From the NCBI GenBank assembly GCA_910586015.1, contig CAJUGJ010000025.1, positions 27,416 to 45,360 of the forward strand: a stretch of DNA of 17,945 nucleotides. Direction: 5' to 3'. Below are positions 1-6,257 of this stretch, in pieces. Source of the stretch: an uncultured Lachnospiraceae bacterium. Its GTDB lineage: Bacteria > Bacillota > Clostridia > Lachnospirales > Lachnospiraceae. Numbering within the stretch: position 1 is the first letter of the stretch; each line of letters starts with the position of its first letter. The notes under the pieces were generated by a model that was given only the letters and a program-made list of their open reading frames with translations, ran no database searches and was not told where the DNA came from. Made by a program: the position numbers and the translations under genes.

Positions 1-311
1 TTTTTTTCTTCTTTTTCCTGTTTGTTTTCTACTACTTTTTTTGTCGGTTCTGGAATTTTTGTCACAGAAGGGGTCGGTTTCTGACTTTTTGTTGGAACAT
101 TTTCGGAACTACTGTTTGATTTTAACGTATCTAATTCGGATGCCTGTTTTAGATCTTTGGCATCTTTTTGTGTAATATATTCTTGCTTTGGTGCTTGTGT
201 CAAAGACGCCCCGCTACGGTCTTCTTCCATAGGCGGGGCGTTCTTTTTACATCCAGTAAAAAATAAAATGTAAATACTAAAACATAGAAAAATTTTCCAC
301 AGATTTTTCAT
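1..311 (-). CDS. Lipoprotein, N-terminal part (C-terminus beyond window)
   Basis: The reading frame starts at ATG 311..309, six bases after a good ribosome binding site (GGAGGTAG, complement of 316-323), and stays open to the window edge, giving 103 codons. The first 20 residues form a lipoprotein signal: MKNLWK, a hydrophobic stretch, then the lipobox FTGC, so the mature protein should be lipid-anchored at the outer face of the membrane. After the Cys comes a low-complexity linker rich in Lys, Glu, Gln, Ser, Thr and Pro, typical of a flexible spacer before a folded domain. That domain lies outside the window, so no function can be given. It follows the 33-residue membrane peptide on the same strand. 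A GC-rich inverted repeat lies inside the coding region just after the Cys codon. Confidence 0.8.
   Translation of the reverse strand, partial: MKNLWKIFLCFSIYILFFTGCKKNAPPMEEDRSGASLTQAPKQEYITQKDAKDLKQASELDTLKSNSSSENVPTKSQKPTPSVTKIPEPTKKVVENKQEKEEK
206..241. repeat. GC-rich 9-bp perfect inverted repeat inside lipoprotein gene
   Basis: Arms 206-214 (acgccccgc) and 233-241 (gcggggcgt) are exact reverse complements around an 18-base loop. On the plus strand the right arm is followed by a short T run (tctttttac). The arms stand out in very A+T-rich surroundings. In the lipoprotein mRNA the hairpin covers codons just after the lipobox Cys. Confidence 0.75.
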
Positions 312-332
312 TGCTCTACCTCCACATCTGAA

Positions 333-361
333 TTGACATTTTCCTTACTATTATGTATAGT
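333..361 (+). promoter_or_regulatory. Sigma-A type promoter, near consensus
   Basis: TTGACA at 333-338 is a perfect -35 box. A 17-base spacer separates it from TATAGT at 356-361, which matches the -10 consensus at five of six positions. It points right and would start a transcript near 368 that runs antisense through the 33-residue peptide gene and into the TPR-like gene at 567, leaving a leader of about 200 bases. The box strengths are seen directly; activity is inferred. Confidence 0.55.
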
Positions 362-379
362 TACTATAGAACTATACAT
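353..379. promoter_or_regulatory. Palindrome overlapping the -10 box, possible operator
   Basis: A perfect 10-base inverted repeat (atgtatagtt at 353-362, aactatacat at 370-379) is separated by seven bases. It covers the -10 box of the rightward promoter and the expected start point, a typical position for a repressor site. There is no T run, so it is unlikely to be a terminator. The binding protein is unknown. Confidence 0.45.
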
Positions 380-422
380 CCAAAGGAAAGAGCGATTGAA
401 AAATCATTTAAAAATCATTTTT

Positions 423-524
423 CTAAAATGCAGCGGCAACTAATGCGAGTAGCATAGCTAAAACTATAATTACAATAATAACTGTAGAAATAATTCGCTG
501 TTTTTTTCTGCTATTTAGATTCAT
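423..524 (-). CDS. 33-residue single-span membrane peptide
   Basis: ATG 524..522 follows AGAGGTG (complement of 534-540) at a normal distance. The 33-residue product has a short basic N-terminus (MNLNSRKKQR) followed by about 22 hydrophobic residues (IISTVIIVIIVLAMLLALVA and on to the end), so it should be one transmembrane helix with its basic end in the cytoplasm. Similar tiny single-span proteins, such as those in the DUF4044 group, are common in Clostridia; that resemblance is general, not a family assignment. It is divergent from the TPR-like gene, with 42 bases between the two starts, and lies upstream of the lipoprotein gene on the same strand. A rightward promoter at 333-361 would make antisense RNA across it. 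Confidence 0.65.
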   Translation of the reverse strand: MNLNSRKKQRIISTVIIVIIVLAMLLALVAAAF

Positions 525-566
525 CAATATAATCACCTCTTTCTTTTTTTACTGAAAGGCAAACTT

Positions 567-1184
567 ATGACATTATTCGGCTGTTTACTTATTATAATCT
601 TTTTAATTGCATATGAGAAGAGAAAAAACTCTAAATTATCAGAAGAAGAATCCAGAAAATTTTGGGAAAAGGAATCTATGGCGAACTTAACCCCTTCGAA
701 GGATTTATCTGGCTTAAATTATATAGATATTTCTTTCTCAACACTTCCCTTTGATCCAAATGCTTCTGGTGAGTTTTTAGCAATTCAAAAAGAACTTGAA
801 TTGTTAAAAGATAGAAAATTTGTCAATCTCACTGGCTACACCAATACAGATCTTAAATTAACATATGGAAGAGCTAATTTAGATCTACTCTCTTCTTACG
901 ATCAAAACTTTACATTACTTACAAGAGGATTACATAAATGGGGCACTTTGCTCTACGAAGCAGAACGTCTTTCTGAAGCACAAACAGTATTTGAAACAAG
1001 TATTGCATGTGGTACAGATGTAAGTAAAACCTATACTACATTGGCAGAACTTTATGTAAAGACAGAAAAAACAGAAAAAATCAAATCCTTAATTGATTCT
1101 GCCCAAACGATACATACTGTAATCAAAGAAGCAACTATCAAGGAACTTGAAAGGATCTCTGCTTCTTGTTATTTTCTTTCTTAA
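567..1184 (+). CDS. Membrane-anchored TPR-like protein
   Basis: The product has 205 residues. Residues 1-17 (MTLFGCLLIIIFLIAYE) form one hydrophobic segment followed by basic residues, so this is probably an N-terminal anchor with the rest in the cytoplasm. Residues about 110-200 are helical with the pattern of tetratricopeptide repeats: LLYEAERLSEAQTVFETSIA is a typical TPR helix pair, and a second follows around TYTTLAELYVKTEKTEK. TPR domains bind other proteins; no enzyme motif is visible. The start follows GAAAGG at a workable distance. A near-consensus promoter with an overlapping palindrome lies about 200 bases upstream. The gene ends five bases before the convergent exonuclease gene, with no obvious hairpin between. 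Partner and role are unknown. Confidence 0.75.
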   Translation: MTLFGCLLIIIFLIAYEKRKNSKLSEEESRKFWEKESMANLTPSKDLSGLNYIDISFSTLPFDPNASGEFLAIQKELELLKDRKFVNLTGYTNTDLKLTYGRANLDLLSSYDQNFTLLTRGLHKWGTLLYEAERLSEAQTVFETSIACGTDVSKTYTTLAELYVKTEKTEKIKSLIDSAQTIHTVIKEATIKELERISASCYFLS

Positions 1185-1189
1185 CTGTT

Positions 1190-1909
1190 TTATTTACGGA
1201 CGATTGTTCTTCCATAGGTAGAAATAATATGGTCAATTTTACGGGAGGCTTCACTTTTTGTCAGTTGATCTACCTCCTGTTCTAAGTTTAATTGGTACTG
1301 TTGTATCAATCCAAGAAGATATTTCTTTTGCTTTTGTGTAATCGGTTCTTGCTTTTTAGGATGGTATTGGAACAAAGTTTCCTGAAATAATTCTGAGTGA
1401 TTTGTTCCAAACCGTTCTATTAGACATTCATACAACTTTGCTGCGGCTTTTGCATCCTCTAATGCCCGATGGGCGCGTTCATTTACAATTCCATAATAAC
1501 TACACATTGCAGCAAGATTTCTTGTAGATAATTCTGAATGTAGTGTACGACATAATGCTAATGTATCAATTCCTCTTTGTCCTAAATCAACTTCATTTCG
1601 AATTGCCGCTGTTTTTAGAAAACTATAATCAAATGGTAAATTGTGTCCTAATAATATCCACCCATCGCAAAATTCCAAAATTTTTTTAATAGCCTCTTTT
1701 TCTTTTGGAGCATCATTAAGCATTTCATCTGTAATCCCTGTCAAATTTTGAATTCGCTCTGGAAGCTTTCTTTCTGGATTCACAAACATAGAAAACTCTT
1801 CCTTAGCAGTTCCTTCTATATAGCGTACTGCACCGATTTCAATGATTCGATCTTGTTCAGGAGAAAGTCCTGTTGTTTCTATGTCTACTGCCAGATAACT
1901 TCTTATCAT
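1190..1909 (-). CDS. DnaQ-like DEDDh 3'-5' exonuclease
   Basis: A 239-residue exonuclease of the DnaQ/PolC-epsilon superfamily, which removes nucleotides from 3' ends using two metal ions. All catalytic positions are visible: Asp9 and Glu11 in VDIETTG, Asp94 in GHNLPFDYSFL, and His147 and Asp152 in HRALEDAKAA. The C-terminal 50 residues (ITQKQKKYLLGLIQQYQ then LTKSEASRKIDHII) form a small helical extension seen in stand-alone clostridial members and not in the proofreading subunit. The start is taken at ATG 1909..1907 because GAGG lies just upstream of it; an in-frame ATG at 1930 has no such site and would place the binding site inside the gene. It lies 35 bases behind nth and is probably co-transcribed with it, so a repair or RNA-trimming role is possible. 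Confidence 0.88.
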   Translation of the reverse strand: MIRSYLAVDIETTGLSPEQDRIIEIGAVRYIEGTAKEEFSMFVNPERKLPERIQNLTGITDEMLNDAPKEKEAIKKILEFCDGWILLGHNLPFDYSFLKTAAIRNEVDLGQRGIDTLALCRTLHSELSTRNLAAMCSYYGIVNERAHRALEDAKAAAKLYECLIERFGTNHSELFQETLFQYHPKKQEPITQKQKKYLLGLIQQYQLNLEQEVDQLTKSEASRKIDHIISTYGRTIVRK

Positions 1910-1944
1910 CTTTTCCTCATTTCTATGCAAAACACTGCATATAA

Positions 1945-2613
1945 CTAATTCTTTTCACTTTTACAAAGATCATTCAAAAAACACTCTTCACATTTTGGAC
2001 TTCTTGCAGTACAGATTGTCCTACCTAAACGAATGATATGAATATTATAAATAATCCAATGATCTTTTGGTAGTATATCCATTAAATCAAATTCAATCTT
2101 TACAGGATCATCTTCTTTTGTTAATCCTAGCTTTTTTGAAATTCTCTTTACATGAGTATCTACTACAATACTTGGATCATAGTAAATATTTCCTCTTATT
2201 ACATTTGCAGTCTTTCTTCCAACTCCAGCAAGGGAAGTTAAATCTTCTAATTTTTGTGGTACTTGACCATTATATTTTTCAATAAGCGTTTTGGTACAGG
2301 CAATAATATTTTTTGCTTTATTATGATAAAATCCTGTAGAACGAATATCCTGTTCTAATTCTTTCACATCTGCTGCGGCAAATGCTTCTAAGGTTGGATA
2401 TTTTACAAACAAATCCTTAGTTACAATATTGACACGGGCATCTGTACACTGTGCACTTAAAATTGTTGCAATCAAAAGCTGCCACGGATTTTCATGTTCT
2501 AAATAGCACTTATAATCCGTACCATATTGTGTATCCAAACGAAATAAAATTTCTTTGATCCGTGCTTTCTCTGCCTTACTCAGCCTTTTCTTTTGTACTT
2601 TTTTTACCTGCAT
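1945..2613 (-). CDS. nth: Endonuclease III (DNA glycosylase/AP lyase)
   Basis: A 222-residue base-excision repair enzyme that removes oxidised pyrimidines and cuts the abasic site. The helix-hairpin-helix segment LAGVGRKTANVI carries the catalytic Lys134, and the catalytic Asp152 lies in VVDTHVKR. A 4Fe-4S loop with the exact C-x6-C-x2-C-x5-C spacing is formed by Cys201, 208, 211 and 217. The length is usual for the family, with a slightly longer basic N-terminus. An AAAGGA site precedes the ATG. The gene sits 44 bases downstream of the radical SAM gene and 35 bases upstream of the exonuclease gene on the same strand, so the three probably form one operon. Confidence 0.95.
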   Translation of the reverse strand: MQVKKVQKKRLSKAEKARIKEILFRLDTQYGTDYKCYLEHENPWQLLIATILSAQCTDARVNIVTKDLFVKYPTLEAFAAADVKELEQDIRSTGFYHNKAKNIIACTKTLIEKYNGQVPQKLEDLTSLAGVGRKTANVIRGNIYYDPSIVVDTHVKRISKKLGLTKEDDPVKIEFDLMDILPKDHWIIYNIHIIRLGRTICTARSPKCEECFLNDLCKSEKN

Positions 2614-2657
2614 CCTGTTTATCCTTTCTATATATTGCTGATAGAATGACTGTTTCT

Positions 2658-4460
2658 TTATTGTACTACAAATAGTATTTCTTCACAACCTGATTTTATC
2701 ACTTTTACTTTTGCATTGTGAGAAATCGGATCTCTTGTTTGATACTCAAATAAAAGTAACTGTTCTTTTATAATAGGTTTTGCAAAAACAGCACTTTCTT
2801 CTGGATTATAACAAAAATGTTCTATATGAAATGCTCCTACTATCTCTTTTTTCTTTCGCTGTGCCTCTGCTGCTTTACGTATTATATCTCGGTTTGGCTC
2901 TAATGATGGTGCAAATATTGGTCGAGATTTTGGACTTTCCCTTAGACAAAAATCATAAAAAAGAATCTCTCGAAATACCTCTAAATTAAATTCAGTTTCT
3001 TTTTTTTGTTGTGTCCACTGAGAAATAAATTCAAATAAAATTTCATATTGTTTGATTCTGGACTGTTTCTGTCCTTCTAACCTCTGTTTTTCATAAAACT
3101 TTGCAATCATTTCATACATCGTATAAGCATCACAGAAAAAATGCAGAAGATACTTCATTGTCGTCATAAACTGACTGCTATTATAATATACCTCAACCAT
3201 TTCTTCTATTCGTTTTAACTGTATGATATCTTTATAACTAAGCCATTTTGTATAGAGAACTTCATATGGTGAACAGCTTTGTGCAACAATTCCATACTCT
3301 TCTATCCTTTTTTGAAGGGGAGAGCCCTTTAAAACCTTTAAAAATCCCAGTTGAAGTTGATCTGGTTTCATTGCATAAACTCCATTAAAAGATTGTCGAA
3401 AAGAAAAAAGATCTTCATAGGGTAGACCTGCAATCAAATCTAAATGTTGATGTACCTTCCTACCCTCATGAAGTTTTTTTGTGACTTCTTTTATTCTTTC
3501 TAAATTCATCTTTCTTCCAATAGCAGCAAGCGTTTTCGGATTAAAAGATTGTACTCCTATTTCTAATTGTACTAACCCTGCACGCATAGAATTTAATAAT
3601 TCAATCTCTTCTTCATCTAATATATCTCCTGCAATCTCAAAATGAAAATTTGTAATTCCATTATCCTTTTCCTTAATAAAACGCCAAATTCTCATAGTAT
3701 GTTCTTTATTACAGTTAAAAGTACGATCTACAAACTTTACCTGTGGAACCTTTTCATCTAAAAAAAACTGTAGTTCCTCTTTTACTCTTTCCCAATCCCG
3801 AAATCGTACTGTTTTATCGACAGAAGAGAGACAATAACTACATGAGAACGGACATCCTCTTCCAGATTCATAATAAATAATCCTATGTTCTAAATGAGAA
3901 AGCCCTGTTTTTTTCTCTGTAGAATAGGGAAACGGAAGTTCTTGAAAGGATAAGACTTCTCTAGGTCTTGTTAAAATTGGCATGGCTTCCTTTTTATCTG
4001 TCCTTGTCCAAAATGCAATTCCTTCAATTTCTGATAATGATTTTTCTGTATTATCAGAGTGATAATATTCTAAAAGCTGTGAAAACGTTTCTTCCCCTTC
4101 TCCAATCATAATTCCATCTAATTGAGGAAGTTCATATAAACAGTCGAGAGGATCAAAACTGACTTCTGGTCCGCCTAACCAGATCTTGACCTTTGAATCC
4201 AACTTTCGATACTCTCTAACCAGATTTTTAACCATAGAAATATTCCAAAGATAACAAGAAAATCCTAAAAAATCTGGCTGCATTTCATATAGATTTTGTA
4301 AAATCTGATCAAAGGGCTGATTAATCGTATATTCAGCCAAAAAAATTTCTACATCCTCTTTTAATTTATCAAGTCTTTGCTTTGCATAGCTTTTCAGACT
4401 ATAAATCGCAAGATTAGAATGGATAAACTTTGCATTTAATGCTGTAAGAACAACCTTCAT
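2658..4460 (-). CDS. B12-binding-domain radical SAM protein (DUF4080 type)
   Basis: A 600-residue protein with an N-terminal Rossmann-like B12-binding fold (about 1-135, with GGPEVSFDP and IGEGEETF typical of the group). A radical SAM barrel follows, with Cys203, Cys207 and Cys210 in GRGCPFSCSYC to hold the 4Fe-4S cluster. The C-terminal helical part (about 400-600) resembles DUF4080. The cobalamin His motif DxHxxG is not evident, so B12 binding is uncertain. The substrate is unknown; relatives modify RNA, lipids or small molecules. The start is placed at ATG 4460 because relatives begin MKVVLTALNAK. In-frame ATG 4472 and TTG 4493 are possible, and none of the three has a strong ribosome binding site. 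A structured leader precedes it. It probably heads the operon with nth and the exonuclease gene. Confidence 0.87.
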   Translation of the reverse strand: MKVVLTALNAKFIHSNLAIYSLKSYAKQRLDKLKEDVEIFLAEYTINQPFDQILQNLYEMQPDFLGFSCYLWNISMVKNLVREYRKLDSKVKIWLGGPEVSFDPLDCLYELPQLDGIMIGEGEETFSQLLEYYHSDNTEKSLSEIEGIAFWTRTDKKEAMPILTRPREVLSFQELPFPYSTEKKTGLSHLEHRIIYYESGRGCPFSCSYCLSSVDKTVRFRDWERVKEELQFFLDEKVPQVKFVDRTFNCNKEHTMRIWRFIKEKDNGITNFHFEIAGDILDEEEIELLNSMRAGLVQLEIGVQSFNPKTLAAIGRKMNLERIKEVTKKLHEGRKVHQHLDLIAGLPYEDLFSFRQSFNGVYAMKPDQLQLGFLKVLKGSPLQKRIEEYGIVAQSCSPYEVLYTKWLSYKDIIQLKRIEEMVEVYYNSSQFMTTMKYLLHFFCDAYTMYEMIAKFYEKQRLEGQKQSRIKQYEILFEFISQWTQQKKETEFNLEVFREILFYDFCLRESPKSRPIFAPSLEPNRDIIRKAAEAQRKKKEIVGAFHIEHFCYNPEESAVFAKPIIKEQLLLFEYQTRDPISHNAKVKVIKSGCEEILFVVQ

Positions 4461-4476
4461 TTTCAACCACATTTCT

Positions 4477-4522
4477 GTGCGACTTATTGACAAGTTTGTG
4501 TATGTCGCACGAATACAAACTT
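4477..4522 (-). promoter_or_regulatory. Two interleaved inverted repeats in the leader, possible pseudoknot
   Basis: Read on the minus strand, the order is aagtttgt, four bases, gtgcgac, four bases, acaaactt, eight bases, gtcgcac. The first and third blocks are perfect 8-base complements, and the second and fourth are perfect 7-base complements. They interleave, so the RNA could form an H-type pseudoknot with loops of 4, 4 and 8 bases, or switch between two hairpins. It ends four bases before the in-frame ATG at 4472 and 16 bases before the preferred start. Confidence 0.5.
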
Positions 4523-4546
4523 CTACCTTTCCTTTTATTTGCCTAT

Positions 4547-4575
4547 AGGATAATACAAAAAAAATGATAAGTCAA
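4547..4575 (-). promoter_or_regulatory. Probable promoter of the radical SAM - nth - exonuclease operon
   Basis: On the minus strand TTGACT (4575..4570) is followed after 17 bases by TATCCT (4552..4547). The -35 box matches five of six and the -10 box four of six. The expected RNA start near 4540 lies about 18 bases before the interleaved repeats, so these would be near the 5' end of the transcript. Confidence 0.45.
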
Positions 4576-4604
4576 CTTGAAACGTAGGAAAAAGAATCTC
4601 TTTG

Positions 4605-4633
4605 TTGCTTTAAAAAAATTTATGAATTATAAT
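4605..4633 (+). promoter_or_regulatory. Promoter of the MATE gene
   Basis: TTGCTT at 4605-4610 is followed after 17 bases by a perfect TATAAT at 4628-4633. The -10 box overlaps the first in-frame ATG (4632), which therefore cannot be the translation start; the RNA should begin near 4640. Confidence 0.6.
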
Positions 4634-4679
4634 GAACATTATTGGATTAAAAAATATAAATAGGAGAATATTAAAAAAT

Positions 4680-6020
4680 ATGAACCAAAGAGATTTAACA
4701 AAAGGATCTGTATTTCCAACTATGTTTTTCTTTGCACTGCCTATGATACTCGGAAATATTTTACAGCAAGGATATAATATTGTTGATACATGGGTGGTAG
4801 GACAATTCATCAGTTCAGATGCTCTAGCTGCTGTAGGCTCTGCTTTTGCTCTCATGACGTTTTTAACATCTGTTTTGCTCGGTTTGTGTATGGGCAGCGG
4901 GGTTGTATTTTCACTTTGTTTTGGAAATCATGACGAACAACGATTGAAAAATAGTATTTGTGCATCTCTTTTATTGACTGCTATTATCTCTGTTATATTA
5001 ACTGTAGTTTCTCTTTTAAATGTTGATTTTATTATAGAATGGATGAATATTCCCAAAGAAATTACAGAAATTACACGCATCTATCTCATTCTTGTATTTT
5101 GTGGAATTCCAGCAGTTTCTTTATATAATTATTTTGGTGCATATCTGAAAGCGATTGGAAATTCTGTTATTCCTTTGATTTTTCTTGGTATTTCTACTAT
5201 ATCTAATATTGTATTAGATATTTTGTTTGTCGCAGTTTTTAAATTTGGAACTGCCGGAGCTGCATGGGCAACAATTATTTCTCAATATCTTTCTGGAATT
5301 GGAATTAGTGTATATGTTCTGATGAAAAATAAAATCTTGAGAATGGCTTTATGTCATTTTAAAATAAAAAAATCTAATCTTAAAGAAATTACAAACTATT
5401 CTCTTTTGACCTGTATACAACAATCTGTCATGAATCTTGGTATCCTTATGGTACAAGGATTAGTAAATAGTTTTGGAACTACTGTTATGGCAGCATTTGC
5501 AGCCGCTGTAAAAATTGATTCTTTTGCCTATATGCCAGCTCAAGAATACGGGAACGCCTTTTCTACTTTTATCGCCCAAAATGCAGGAGCAAGACAAAAG
5601 GAACGAATTACAAAGGGAATTTCTTATGCTATATGTACTATAGTTACTTATTGTATTTTCATTTCCTTTATTTTATGGTTTTTAGCGAAACCACTTTTAC
5701 TTATTTTTATTGATTCAAATGAAAAAGAAATTATTGCAGAAGGTATCCGTTATCTGCATACTGTAGGACCATTTTACTGTGGAATTGGCTGCCTGTTTCT
5801 GTTTTATGGACTTTATAGAGCACTTGGAAAGCCTTCTATGTCTGTTGTTTTGACTATTATTTCACTTGGTACTCGTGTTGCTTTATCCTATAAACTATCC
5901 GCTATTGCATCTATCGGGACAACAGGAATCTGGTGGTCTATTCCGATTGGTTGGGGATTGGCTGATTTAGTGGGAGGACTATACTATTTAAAAAAGAAAA
6001 AAAGTCTTATAAGGTTTTAG
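4680..6020 (+). CDS. MATE family multidrug efflux transporter
   Basis: A 446-residue membrane transporter of the multidrug and toxic compound extrusion family, which exports drugs or other organic cations in exchange for Na+ or H+. The N-terminus MNQRDLTKGSVFPTM and the following FALPMILGNILQQGYNIVDT carry the usual family signature. About twelve hydrophobic segments can be counted, with an internal repeat: a second half starts near LTCIQQSVMNLGILMVQGLV. The start is taken at 4680, because an earlier in-frame ATG at 4632 overlaps the -10 box and AGGAG lies at 4662-4666. That spacing (13 bases) is longer than ideal. The gene diverges from the radical SAM operon. Downstream, the inverted repeat at 6181-6221 could end its transcript after reading through the antisense side of the tRNA gene. 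The substrate is not predictable. Confidence 0.9.
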   Translation: MNQRDLTKGSVFPTMFFFALPMILGNILQQGYNIVDTWVVGQFISSDALAAVGSAFALMTFLTSVLLGLCMGSGVVFSLCFGNHDEQRLKNSICASLLLTAIISVILTVVSLLNVDFIIEWMNIPKEITEITRIYLILVFCGIPAVSLYNYFGAYLKAIGNSVIPLIFLGISTISNIVLDILFVAVFKFGTAGAAWATIISQYLSGIGISVYVLMKNKILRMALCHFKIKKSNLKEITNYSLLTCIQQSVMNLGILMVQGLVNSFGTTVMAAFAAAVKIDSFAYMPAQEYGNAFSTFIAQNAGARQKERITKGISYAICTIVTYCIFISFILWFLAKPLLLIFIDSNEKEIIAEGIRYLHTVGPFYCGIGCLFLFYGLYRALGKPSMSVVLTIISLGTRVALSYKLSAIASIGTTGIWWSIPIGWGLADLVGGLYYLKKKKSLIRF

Positions 6021-6041
6021 AGAAAAATTAGAAATAAAAAA

Positions 6042-6112
6042 AGCAGGTGATGGGAATCGAACCCACGTATCTAGCTTGGAAGGCTAGTGTTCTACCATTG
6101 AACTACACCTGC
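6042..6112 (-). tRNA. tRNA-Gly (anticodon UCC)
   Basis: Read on the minus strand, the acceptor arms GCAGGTG and CACCTGC pair fully. The D arm is GTTC/GAAC with a seven-base loop. The anticodon stem CTAGC/GCTAG holds the loop CTTCCAA, so the anticodon is TCC. The T arm is GTGGG, TTCGATT, CCCAT. The discriminator is T, as usual for glycine tRNA, and CCA is not encoded. No repeated copy of its 3' end was seen in the window, so it does not appear to be an occupied integration site. Confidence 0.96.
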
Positions 6113-6180
6113 ATAAAAAGTAATCTTATTATATCCATAATATTATAAATTGTCAAGTATTTTTTAAGAAAAATCTCATA

Positions 6181-6221
6181 GCAGATATCCAAAAATGACA
6201 GGAAGATTTTTGGATATCTGC
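6181..6221. terminator. Long inverted-repeat terminator, probably bidirectional
   Basis: Perfect 15-base arms (gcagatatccaaaaa at 6181-6195 and its complement at 6207-6221) enclose an 11-base loop. T-rich tracts lie outside both arms, and a further aaaaatct/agattttt pair continues the stem beyond a small internal loop. It sits between the beta-propeller gene, which ends at 6258 on the minus strand, and the MATE/tRNA region, so it can serve both directions. Confidence 0.75.
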
Positions 6222-6257
6222 TTTTTAGATTTTTGTCATAAATCATATAGAGATACT

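Noticed and set aside
398..420. Short direct repeat of aaaaatcattt
   Set aside because: Two copies of an A+T-rich word side by side; expected by chance here and not a CRISPR or iteron array.
4632..4679. Longer start for the MATE gene at ATG 4632
   Set aside because: This ATG overlaps a perfect TATAAT -10 box and has no ribosome binding site; AGGAG and family similarity favour 4680.
6042..6112. tRNA-Gly as the integration site of the accessory region
   Set aside because: No second copy of its 3' end is visible and the genes beside it are intact, so nothing supports an insertion there.
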